From NCBI RefSeq assembly GCF_900110275.1, contig NZ_FODC01000001.1:1031198-1095197 (forward strand): a stretch of DNA of 64,000 bases, given 5' to 3'. Each line of letters opens with the position of its first letter. The stretch's first letter is position 1. The notes below the pieces were generated by a model, which worked only from the letters and a program-made list of their open reading frames with translations, was not told the origin of the DNA and searched no databases. Positions 38,899 through 46,851 of this stretch are shown here, one piece after another. This stretch comes from Duganella sp. CF517 (GTDB lineage Bacteria; Pseudomonadota; Gammaproteobacteria; Burkholderiales; Burkholderiaceae_D). Position numbers and translations under genes: made by a program.

Positions 38899-38925
38899 CG
38901 GGATTAGCCGTTCCGGCTAATCCCG
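38899..38925. terminator. Perfect 11-bp hairpin between convergent genes
   Basis: CGGGATTAGCC at 38899-38909 and GGCTAATCCCG at 38915-38925 are exactly complementary with a 5-base loop. It lies 10 bp after the receptor stop and 7 bp before the esterase stop, so it can serve both strands. No T run. Confidence 0.75.
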
Positions 38926-38932
38926 CCTGCGT

Positions 38933-39997
38933 TCACCAACCCATGATGGCGCGGACCTGGGGGAGCAAGTCGTTGGCGATATCGACGGTTTGCTCCCTGG
39001 TCGGATGCCCGTCATCGGCATCGCCCGAATAGGGTTTCGACGCGATGGCGTGCACCCGCTTGTCCCCCACCCGTTTCACCGTCTCGGCGATGTATTCGAT
39101 CAGCGCCACCCGCTTCTCGCCGGTCATCAAACCGCCTTCGGTCAGCACCACCCGCGCCTGCGGATGATCCTTTAGCAGCGTGCGCACGAACCGCACGTAG
39201 GTTGCCACGTACTGCTCGCGGTCCGGAATGCCGTGATTGAAGTCGTTGTTGCCGATCGCGCTGAGAATCACATCTGGCCGATAATCGCGCTGATCCCATT
39301 CTGCCGGCTGTTCCCGGTCAGGTATCGCCAACTGATAATAGTCCGGCAAATTCAGTTCGTTGGTCTTGTTGTCCCAGGTGCGTATCAAGCCTCGTCCACC
39401 GTAGCAGACCAGTTGCACCTGCGCGCCCAAGTCGCGCGCCATCAGCATGCCGTAGGATGAACGCGCGTTCCACCAGGACGGATCCTTCTTGGCGCCGGCG
39501 ATACGGTCGATCGCCTCACCGCAGGTGACGGAATCGCCCAGCATCAGCATTTTCCGTTGCGGCAGGATGGGCGCGGCGCTCCACTTGCCGTCGGTGTCAA
39601 ACCGCAGCAGCGCGGCAGTGCCGTGCCAGGTCTCGGACCGGTTGACGATTTCCACCGTGTGCCTGCCGTCGGCGGCGCCGTCGACCAGGCTGAGGGTCTG
39701 TTTGCCAGGCGCCAGCCTCACCTTGCGCGCGACGCCGTCGACGATCACGTCCAGATAGCTGTTGCCGCCGCTGGCCTGCGCGTCCACGCTCAGGCGCGTG
39801 CCCTCGAAGTTGAGATAAAAACTAACGCCCGGATAGCCGAACCGCACCACGCCGTCGGCGCTGATAGCGGCTCGGCCCATGCGGGCGACGTGGGGATCGG
39901 CGGCCGTCATCGACGCCGCCGCGGCCAGCGGGGCCTGGCCCCACAGCGAGGCGATCAACGCCGCGCAGCCGGCGATACGGCGGTGCGCGCCGTTCAT
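38933..39997 (-). CDS. SGNH carbohydrate esterase, CE2-like deacetylase
   Basis: 354 residues with a signal peptide. Two domains: an N-terminal jelly roll (about 35-140; FGYPGVSFYLNFEGTRLSVD, typical of CE2) and an SGNH hydrolase domain with the catalytic Ser in MLMLGDSVTCGEA, the oxyanion Asn in SAIGNNDFNHG and the His near the C-terminus (DDGHPTREQ). CE2 enzymes remove acetyl groups from xylan, glucomannan or mannose residues. Here it is the last gene of the mannan operon, so acetylated mannan is the likely substrate. Its ATG overlaps the stop of the preceding esterase. Confidence 0.88.
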   Translation of the reverse strand: MNGAHRRIAGCAALIASLWGQAPLAAAASMTAADPHVARMGRAAISADGVVRFGYPGVSFYLNFEGTRLSVDAQASGGNSYLDVIVDGVARKVRLAPGKQTLSLVDGAADGRHTVEIVNRSETWHGTAALLRFDTDGKWSAAPILPQRKMLMLGDSVTCGEAIDRIAGAKKDPSWWNARSSYGMLMARDLGAQVQLVCYGGRGLIRTWDNKTNELNLPDYYQLAIPDREQPAEWDQRDYRPDVILSAIGNNDFNHGIPDREQYVATYVRFVRTLLKDHPQARVVLTEGGLMTGEKRVALIEYIAETVKRVGDKRVHAIASKPYSGDADDGHPTREQTVDIANDLLPQVRAIMGW

Positions 39998-40743
39998 TAC
40001 TTCATCAACTTCTGTATGTCCGGCAGCATCGCGTCCGACCAGATCTGGTACCCCTTGGGCGTCGGATGCAGGAAGTCGGCCATCACCTCCGGCGACATAT
40101 CGCCGTTCGCCAGCAGGAAACGGGCGCCGTAATCCCTGAAAATGATGGTCTTGCCATCGCCCAGCGATGCGATCTTGCGATTCAGCTCAATGATCTGCTG
40201 CCGCTTTGGATTCTGCGCCGATTGCTCGTAAGGCAGCACGGCGTTGAGCAGTATCTTCGCGTCCGGGTACAGCGCGCGCAACTTCTTGAGCACCGCCTGC
40301 ACGCCTTGGAACACGTCGTCCGGCGCGGCGCCGCAGTGGAAGAAGTTGTTCACGCCGATCGTCAGCACGACCAGCTTCGGGTGCAGCTTGTCGGCGTGGC
40401 CATTATCGAGCCGCCAAAGCACGTTGCCGGTGTGGTCGCCGCCGATGCCGAAATTGGCCGCCTTCCAGGCGCCGAAGGACTTGTCCCAGATCTCGCGGTT
40501 CCAGCCTTCGGTGATGGAGTCGCCGACGAACAGCAGATCGACGTTGCCGGCATCGGCCACCGCGACGTCCTCTTTGAACATCTCGTGCCAGCGCGCCACC
40601 GACATCCACGGGTACTCGATTTTGCGTGGCGCCGGCGTGGTGCTGCAGGCGGCCGGGTTAAGCGGCGCGTCGGCGTGGCTTGGGGCGCTGGCCAGCGCCA
40701 GCAGGCCGGCGGCGACGATCGCGGGGATCAGCGACTTCTTCAT
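39997..40743 (-). CDS. SGNH/GDSL esterase, likely carbohydrate deacetylase
   Basis: 248 residues from the ATG at 40743, which has AAAGGA five bases upstream; an in-frame ATG at 40758 lacks a site. Signal peptide MKKSLIPAIVAAGLLALASA. Block I LLFVGDSITEGWN has the nucleophile Ser, block II GIGGDHTGNVLWRL, block III TIGVNNFFHCG, block V DFLHPTPKGY the catalytic His. This is the single-domain GDSL type (PAF-acetylhydrolase-like), different from its CE2-like neighbour. Start lies 12 bp inside the end of the GH2 reading frame boundary, so translation is coupled. Confidence 0.88.
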   Translation of the reverse strand: MKKSLIPAIVAAGLLALASAPSHADAPLNPAACSTTPAPRKIEYPWMSVARWHEMFKEDVAVADAGNVDLLFVGDSITEGWNREIWDKSFGAWKAANFGIGGDHTGNVLWRLDNGHADKLHPKLVVLTIGVNNFFHCGAAPDDVFQGVQAVLKKLRALYPDAKILLNAVLPYEQSAQNPKRQQIIELNRKIASLGDGKTIIFRDYGARFLLANGDMSPEVMADFLHPTPKGYQIWSDAMLPDIQKLMK

Positions 40744-40754
40744 CTGGAATCCTT

Positions 40755-43700
40755 TCATTGCGCGCCTATCCGCAGCGATTGCGGCGCCACGTTCCAGCCA
40801 CGCAGATCCAGGCGCACCGCGCCCTGGCTCTTGAACGTGACGCTCACGGTGCGGCTCTCGCCCGGCATCAGCGCTACATAATTATCCGAAAAATACACCG
40901 GCAGTATCCGTTCGCCGTCCGCATTGAACAAGGTCAGTTTACCGCTCAGGGCGGGCACTTCGCCGCCGTTGCGCATTGTAACCTCCAACTGCCGTTCGCC
41001 CCGCGCGGCCGCGCCGGTCCAGCGCGTGGATAGTTCCAGCGGCACCGTCGCCAGCTGGTTCAAGCCCTGTTGGCCGGCGAGCGTGCTGCTTGGCCAGTAG
41101 GCGTTCTGCGACAGTAGCTTGCCGTCGGCGTCCTTGAGCGCCAGTTTGAGCACGATCAGTTTATGCTGCGCCACCAGCGCGCCGATGCCGGCGTCGATCG
41201 GTTCCGAGGTGCTCACCGCCGCCACCGCCACCGGCTTGTCGCCGCTGGCCAGCAGCTTGCCCTGAACGTCATACGCGGCGTACGACAGCGTGGCGCCATT
41301 CAACGCGGCGGCCGGGTTGTTGATCACCATGAGCTGGTAGTCCGGCAGGTTCATTTGCACGTGCACCGGCTCCGCCGCGCTCTTCACGCCGTAAAAGGCG
41401 CCGTGCGTGTCGTAGTCGTGGCTGAGGATCTGCCACATGGTGCTCGGCCAGGCCGGCTGCGTCATCCACAGCATGCGGCCGCTGTGCTGGCGCCACAGCC
41501 CCGCGTTCATGCCTTCGAAGATGGCGCGGTGGCTTTCGTAGTTCAGCAACTGGGCCTTGCGTTCGAAGTCCGCCAGCGAGTCGGGCGCGCCGTAACCGGC
41601 GGCCATCGCCGCGTTGAAGGTCTTGACGCTGCCGTTGCCGTCCGGGTGCCAGTCGTGATACGTGACGGTGTCGGTCAACGGCCACTGGTCGGTCGACGGC
41701 ACCGCCGCCTTGATCGCCTCGATCGTCGGGAACGACGGCGTGCCCACTTCCACCGAGAAGCCTTTGGCGTGCTCGGTGAAGTAGCTGGTCGGCGTCTGGT
41801 AGTTATACGGACCGCTGTTTTGCAGATTGACGCGGTTCGAGCTGCCGCTGTACCAGCGCGTGCCGTCGAGCTGATAGATCATCGCCTCCAGCGCCTCGTT
41901 CAGCACCGGCTGCGGCACGCCCTCGTTACGGCCGAACCACATGATCACCGACGGATGGTTGCGATAGCGCTTGACCACATCGCGCGCGTTCTCCATGAAC
42001 AGGTTGACGTCCTGCGGCTCCAGGTTGTAGTCCTGGGTCGACGCCCAGAAGTCGTTCATCACCATCAGACCGTATTCGTCGGCCAGCTCGAAGAAGCTCT
42101 CCTCGGTGTTCTGCCCCACCCAGTTGCGGATGATGTTGACGTTGGCGTCCCGGTGCAGGCGGAAGTAAGGTTCCAGCCGCTCACGGTCGATGCGTTTGCG
42201 CCAGTCTTCCGTGCCCCAGTTGCCCCCGCGCGCCGCGATGCGCACGCCATTGACCTTGATGACCAGGAAAGGACTGAGCGTGGTTTCCTCCAGCGGCCGA
42301 ATCGCCGCCGTCCATTCGGCCTCCGGGCGCAGGCCCGTGGCCCAATTATTATCGGAGAGCTTCTTAATGGCTTGGTGGCGGCCGTCGGTGATGCGCACGC
42401 CCAGTTCACGCCCCTTGGTGAAGTCGGCTTCCACGCGGCGCAGGTGGCCGCCCTGGTCCACCAGCGACAGTTCGTACGTCACCGCCCGCACGCCAAACCG
42501 GGTGCTGGCCTGGTCCGACAGCTGCGTGCCCTGCATCGCCTCGAGCTTGAGCTCATGCAGATCCGGCGCGCCGTAGCCGTTGGGCCACCACAGTTTGGGA
42601 TTTTTCAGCTTGAGCGCGGCGAAATCGGCCGGCGTGAAACGCACGCTATGCTCGCCCGGCGCCAGGCCGACGGTCTTGCTGACCTGGATGGGTTTCATGC
42701 TACCGTCACGCCGCGAAATCGTCGCGCGGACGGTGACCCGTTGCGCCGACTTCGACAAATTCGAGACCGGCACTTCGATGCTGACATCGGCCACGCTGTT
42801 GTCCGCCTTCGGCAGCGCGGTGATCACCTGGGCGTCGCCCAGCTTGAAGTCGCGCGTGGCGTGCAGCTCCACGTCCTGCCACAAACCGGTGTTGCGGTCG
42901 CGGACCGAGGGAATCCAGTCCCAGCCCTCGGAGGCGATAAAGGTCGGCCCGTCCTGCGCCAGCGTGCCGCCGTTTTCGCCGGCGCCGGCCGCGATCGATT
43001 CCTCCTGCGGCAGACCGGGATGCGGCGGCGGCGACACCCTGACCGCGATGACGTTATCGCCCTTGAGCTTCAGATAGGGGCTGATGTCGAAGGTGCCGCG
43101 CACGAAGGCGCCCTTCATGCCGCCCAGTTTGCGGCCGTTGATCCACACCTCCGCCTCGTAGTTCACGCCCTTGAAGGTGACGAACAGACGCTGCCCCTGC
43201 TTGAAGGCGGCGGGCGGCTGGAACGACGTGCGATACCAGTAATCCTGTTTGTTCAGCGATTCCGGAATGGCCATGTTATTGAGGCCGTAGTCGGGATCTG
43301 GATAGACGCCACGGTCGACCAGCGTGGTCAGCACCGTGCCGGGCGTGGTGGTCTGATACCAGCCGGCGGCGTCGAAGCCGGTCGACGAAATGTGCTCCGG
43401 CTTCGCGCTTACCTCTGGCGCCGCCTGCAGCTTCCACGACTTGATGGTCCACAGGTTGGCGTCCTTCTGCACCAGCGCCGGACCGCTGTAGGCCGGCTTG
43501 GCTTTCGGCTCCTGGAACGGTGAACCGGATTTGGGCAAGGTCCACGGGTCCTGCGGCGCGACCTGGCCGTACATCTGGCGAACCTGTATCGGCCACGATG
43601 GACTGCCGGATTCGAAGTTGATCAGCGCATCGTTCGGCTGCGTGGCGGCCATCGCGCGCACAGCACCTTCGTCCAGCGCGGTGGCGGTGACGGTGAAGCC

Positions 43701-44267
43701 GGCGATCCGCCCGGCGTAGCCTGTCGCGGCCTTGCTGCGCGGGCCCATCGAAATCCGGGGGGCGAAGTCGTCGACCGGCGCGGCCTGCGCACTTTCCTTG
43801 ATCGGAGCTGGCGTAAAGCCCTCGGCTTTGAGCACCGCGTCCTGCCGGGCGATGGCGCTGCCGTTGGCGTACAAGGTGACCCGTCTGCCGTCGTAGCTGG
43901 CCGCCAGGTGCACCCAGGCATTGGGCGCAAGCTTCAGCGGCGAGACCACTTCCAGTCCATAGCCGCAGAAGCCGAACGCGCCGTCCACACTGCACACGAA
44001 CCATCCGGGCCCCGCCTGCGCGCCGGCGACACCGGCGATCAGGGTGCGGCCGGGCGCCGGCTCCGACGGTTTGAACCAGCCGCTCAAAGCGAACGGCTGC
44101 ACCCTGCCCGCCACCGCCGAAGCGAAGATGTCGGCCTGTTTGACCTTCTTCACCAGGCCGTCGCTGGCGGCCGGGAATTCGGCGTTATAAGGTCCCCACT
44201 GGTCGCCGGCTTGGGCGCCGGACCACATCATCGCGGCCAACGCCGCCACAGTCATCGTGTGCTTCAT
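40755..44267 (-). CDS. GH2-family exo-glycosidase with N-terminal LamG domain
   Basis: 1170 residues with a signal peptide (MKHTMTVAALAAMMWSGAQA). Domains: LamG/ConA-like lectin fold (about 40-215; ALSGWFKPSEPAPG, WVHLAASYDGRRVTLYANGS), GH2 sugar-binding and Ig-like domains, TIM barrel and C-terminal Ig-like domains. Candidate acid/base Glu782 (FGRNEGVPQ) and nucleophile Glu840 (FSVEVGTPSFP). The layout resembles exo-beta-glucosaminidases and beta-mannosidases of GH2; with a mannanase next door, beta-mannosidase is the better guess. The lectin domain is unusual for GH2. Confidence 0.85.
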   Translation of the reverse strand: MKHTMTVAALAAMMWSGAQAGDQWGPYNAEFPAASDGLVKKVKQADIFASAVAGRVQPFALSGWFKPSEPAPGRTLIAGVAGAQAGPGWFVCSVDGAFGFCGYGLEVVSPLKLAPNAWVHLAASYDGRRVTLYANGSAIARQDAVLKAEGFTPAPIKESAQAAPVDDFAPRISMGPRSKAATGYAGRIAGFTVTATALDEGAVRAMAATQPNDALINFESGSPSWPIQVRQMYGQVAPQDPWTLPKSGSPFQEPKAKPAYSGPALVQKDANLWTIKSWKLQAAPEVSAKPEHISSTGFDAAGWYQTTTPGTVLTTLVDRGVYPDPDYGLNNMAIPESLNKQDYWYRTSFQPPAAFKQGQRLFVTFKGVNYEAEVWINGRKLGGMKGAFVRGTFDISPYLKLKGDNVIAVRVSPPPHPGLPQEESIAAGAGENGGTLAQDGPTFIASEGWDWIPSVRDRNTGLWQDVELHATRDFKLGDAQVITALPKADNSVADVSIEVPVSNLSKSAQRVTVRATISRRDGSMKPIQVSKTVGLAPGEHSVRFTPADFAALKLKNPKLWWPNGYGAPDLHELKLEAMQGTQLSDQASTRFGVRAVTYELSLVDQGGHLRRVEADFTKGRELGVRITDGRHQAIKKLSDNNWATGLRPEAEWTAAIRPLEETTLSPFLVIKVNGVRIAARGGNWGTEDWRKRIDRERLEPYFRLHRDANVNIIRNWVGQNTEESFFELADEYGLMVMNDFWASTQDYNLEPQDVNLFMENARDVVKRYRNHPSVIMWFGRNEGVPQPVLNEALEAMIYQLDGTRWYSGSSNRVNLQNSGPYNYQTPTSYFTEHAKGFSVEVGTPSFPTIEAIKAAVPSTDQWPLTDTVTYHDWHPDGNGSVKTFNAAMAAGYGAPDSLADFERKAQLLNYESHRAIFEGMNAGLWRQHSGRMLWMTQPAWPSTMWQILSHDYDTHGAFYGVKSAAEPVHVQMNLPDYQLMVINNPAAALNGATLSYAAYDVQGKLLASGDKPVAVAAVSTSEPIDAGIGALVAQHKLIVLKLALKDADGKLLSQNAYWPSSTLAGQQGLNQLATVPLELSTRWTGAAARGERQLEVTMRNGGEVPALSGKLTLFNADGERILPVYFSDNYVALMPGESRTVSVTFKSQGAVRLDLRGWNVAPQSLRIGAQ

Positions 44268-44268
44268 T

Positions 44269-45483
44269 TCAGCTCCGGGCCTTCAGGCGCAGGACAATCG
44301 CGCCGTGCGGCGCGAGCTTGCTCTCCAGTTTCTTGCTGGTGTCGCCGGTCTTGCCGGTCCAGGCGTCGGTCCAGTTGAAGACCGTCTTGGTGGTGTCGAG
44401 CACGCGCTTGTTCGCATCGTCGTTGATGCGGGATGTCGACCACTGGTAAGTCACCGGTTTGACCTCGTCGCTGCGGTTCAGGATCATCACCGCCCACTCG
44501 TCGTTGGCCAGCGGCTTGGCCCAATACTCCAACTGGCCGGATTGCAGGAAGCGCCACGCCTGGATACCCAGCTTGTCCTGGTTGATCCCGATCACCGCCT
44601 TGTTGGTCAGGATGCGTTTCGTCGCCTCGGACATCTTGCGCACGTCGTTGCCCAGGATGAGCGGCGACGCCAGCATCGACCAGGCGGCGAAGTGGGTGCG
44701 GTCCTCGTCTTCGGTGAAGCCACGGCCCACTTCCAGCATGTCCATATCGTTCCAGTGACCCGGACCGGCATGCACCCGCAGGCCCGCCTGCTTGTCGAGG
44801 ATCTGCAGCACGCCCCAGCGCGAATACGACGCCTCGCTGAATTCGCAATCGAAGCACATATGGATGTCGCCGGTGGTGCGCCACGAGTGGCCGACATCCT
44901 TGGCCCATTCCCAGGGCTTGGTGTCGCCCCATTCGCAAATGCTGAACAACATCGGCCGGCCGGCGGCGCGGATGGCGTCGCGCATGGTGGTGTACGCCCC
45001 CACCGACGACAGGCCCTTGCTGTCGCACCAGTCGTACTTGATGTAGTCGATGCCCCAGGAGGCATAGGTGCGCGCATCCTGGTATTCATAGCCACGGCTG
45101 CCCGGGCGGCCGCCGCAAGTGGTGGCGCCGACGTCAGAGTAGATCCCGATCTTGAGGCCCTTGCTGTGAACGTAGTCGGCCAGCGCCTTCATACCCGACG
45201 GGAAGCGCTCCTTGTCCGGATGGATCACGCCCGTCTCGTCACGCTTCCCGTGCCAGCAATCGTCGATGTTGACATACTGATAGCCGGCGTCTTTCAAGCC
45301 GTTCTTGACCATCGCATCGGCGGTGTCCTTGATCAGCTGCTCGTTGATGTCGCAGGCGAAGGTATTCCAGCTGTTCCAACCCATTTGCGGCGTGTCGGCC
45401 AGCCCGTCGAACTTCTGGGCGTGGGCGTTGAAAGCGCAGGCGCAGGCGGCCAGCGCCGCCATGCTTATGACGGTACGTTTCAT
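44269..45483 (-). CDS. Alpha-galactosidase, GH27
   Basis: 404 residues with a signal peptide ending AFNAHA. The GH27 signature is strong: TPQMGWNSWNTFACDINEQL, YVNIDDCWHGKRD, then nucleophile Asp151 in YIKYDWCD and acid/base Asp206 in WRTTGDIH, plus GHWNDMDML. It would strip alpha-1,6-galactose from galactomannan so that the mannanase and mannosidase can proceed. It ends 1 bp before the GH2 gene. Confidence 0.95.
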   Translation of the reverse strand: MKRTVISMAALAACACAFNAHAQKFDGLADTPQMGWNSWNTFACDINEQLIKDTADAMVKNGLKDAGYQYVNIDDCWHGKRDETGVIHPDKERFPSGMKALADYVHSKGLKIGIYSDVGATTCGGRPGSRGYEYQDARTYASWGIDYIKYDWCDSKGLSSVGAYTTMRDAIRAAGRPMLFSICEWGDTKPWEWAKDVGHSWRTTGDIHMCFDCEFSEASYSRWGVLQILDKQAGLRVHAGPGHWNDMDMLEVGRGFTEDEDRTHFAAWSMLASPLILGNDVRKMSEATKRILTNKAVIGINQDKLGIQAWRFLQSGQLEYWAKPLANDEWAVMILNRSDEVKPVTYQWSTSRINDDANKRVLDTTKTVFNWTDAWTGKTGDTSKKLESKLAPHGAIVLRLKARS

Positions 45484-45493
45484 GCGTGCCCCC

Positions 45494-46825
45494 TTAGCGC
45501 TTGATGGTATTGAGTTTGTCGGCGTACTCCTTGATCAACTTGAGCGAGCTGGTGTCCGAGTCGAACACCGAGTACAGACCCTGCTCTTCCTGCGGTGGAT
45601 CGCCGACGAAGTCGTTACCCGGCTTCCACCAGTAATCCGCGTTGGCCGCGCGGCCGGCGCCGCCCCAGGCCCAGAAATTGAAGCCGGCGATCGGATCGCC
45701 CTTCTTGGCGCCGTCGTAGACGAAATCGAACACTTCGCGGTAGAAGCGGTCGCGGATCTTGGTGGTGGCCTTGATGCTGAACGAGGCGCCGTCACGATCG
45801 AGGCCGAATTCCTCCAGCACGATAGGCTTGTCCAGTTTCTTGGCCAGGTCGATGTGCGAAGTCAGGTAGTTGCGGCTCTTGGTGATGGCGCCATCCCACG
45901 AACCGGTTGGGTCCTTGGAATCGAACCAGCCCCAGTTCTTCGGCCACAGGTGATAGGTCAGGTAGTCGATATGCTTGGTGCGGTGCGAGTCGAGGAACAG
46001 CTGGGCGTCCTGCGCGGAGCCGGCCAGGCCTTCGCTGCCGCTGCTGACCATGTGGTTCTTGTCAAGGCTGTGGATGTATGCGGCGGTTTCGTCGATCCAC
46101 TTGATGTAGGCCTTCTTCTCTTCCGGTGTGGCGTTGCCGTTGCCCGGGCGCGGCTCGTTGGCCAGCTGCCACGACATCAGGATCGGGTCTTCCGAATAAG
46201 GTTTGCCGGTGATGGTGTTGACGCGCTTGACGATCTTCTGGATCACGTTGCGGTACTCTTTTTGCGCGGCGGCGTTGACGTAGAAGCGCGCGTTCTTCTT
46301 CATGTAGTCGTCGTAATCCTTGGTCACGTTCGGGTCCAGCGCCGGCGTGCCCTCGAACCAGTTCAGGTACTGCGTCATGCCGCCCGACCATTGCCAGAAG
46401 TTGTTCAGGTAGAGCACCACCGTCATATCGCGCTTGGCCGCTTCGGCCATCAGGAAGTCCAGGCCGACCAACAGATTCTCGTCGTACTCGCCCGGCTTGG
46501 CGGTGGTCGCCGGGCTGACGGCGCTTTTCATGTCGGTTTTCTCGGAGACGGCCAGCACGCGCAGGTTGTTGATGCCGATCGCGCGCATGCTATCGAGTTC
46601 CTTCAGCAGGCGGGCGCGCTCGCCCACGCCCTTCGGCGCGCCGAGGTAGCCGCCGTACCAGAAGTTGGCGCCGACGATGTAGTAGGCCTGGCCTTTGCGC
46701 GCGAAGTGGGTCTTCTTGGCGGTGACGAAATCGCCCTTGCCGACGGTGGCGCCATCGGCGGCGGACACGATGCCGCAAGCACCGATCATCAACGCGGTCG
46801 CGCAGAATTTGTAGAGTTGTTTCAT
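45494..46825 (-). CDS. Endo-beta-1,4-mannanase, GH5 (subfamily 7-like)
   Basis: 443 residues with a signal peptide (ALMIGACGIVSA). Barrel landmarks: FWYGGYLGAP, LRVLAVSE, acid/base Glu224 in SWQLANEPRPGN, HLWPKNWGW, nucleophile Glu339 in IVLEEFGLDRD, and GFNFWAWGG. The pattern matches GH5_7 mannanases, which cut the beta-1,4-mannan backbone. No carbohydrate-binding module is attached; the export signal suggests periplasm or cell surface. It lies 10 bp before the GH27 gene. Confidence 0.93.
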   Translation of the reverse strand: MKQLYKFCATALMIGACGIVSAADGATVGKGDFVTAKKTHFARKGQAYYIVGANFWYGGYLGAPKGVGERARLLKELDSMRAIGINNLRVLAVSEKTDMKSAVSPATTAKPGEYDENLLVGLDFLMAEAAKRDMTVVLYLNNFWQWSGGMTQYLNWFEGTPALDPNVTKDYDDYMKKNARFYVNAAAQKEYRNVIQKIVKRVNTITGKPYSEDPILMSWQLANEPRPGNGNATPEEKKAYIKWIDETAAYIHSLDKNHMVSSGSEGLAGSAQDAQLFLDSHRTKHIDYLTYHLWPKNWGWFDSKDPTGSWDGAITKSRNYLTSHIDLAKKLDKPIVLEEFGLDRDGASFSIKATTKIRDRFYREVFDFVYDGAKKGDPIAGFNFWAWGGAGRAANADYWWKPGNDFVGDPPQEEQGLYSVFDSDTSSLKLIKEYADKLNTIKR

Positions 46826-46851
46826 GTCTCGTTCTTTCTTTTTATGGATGG

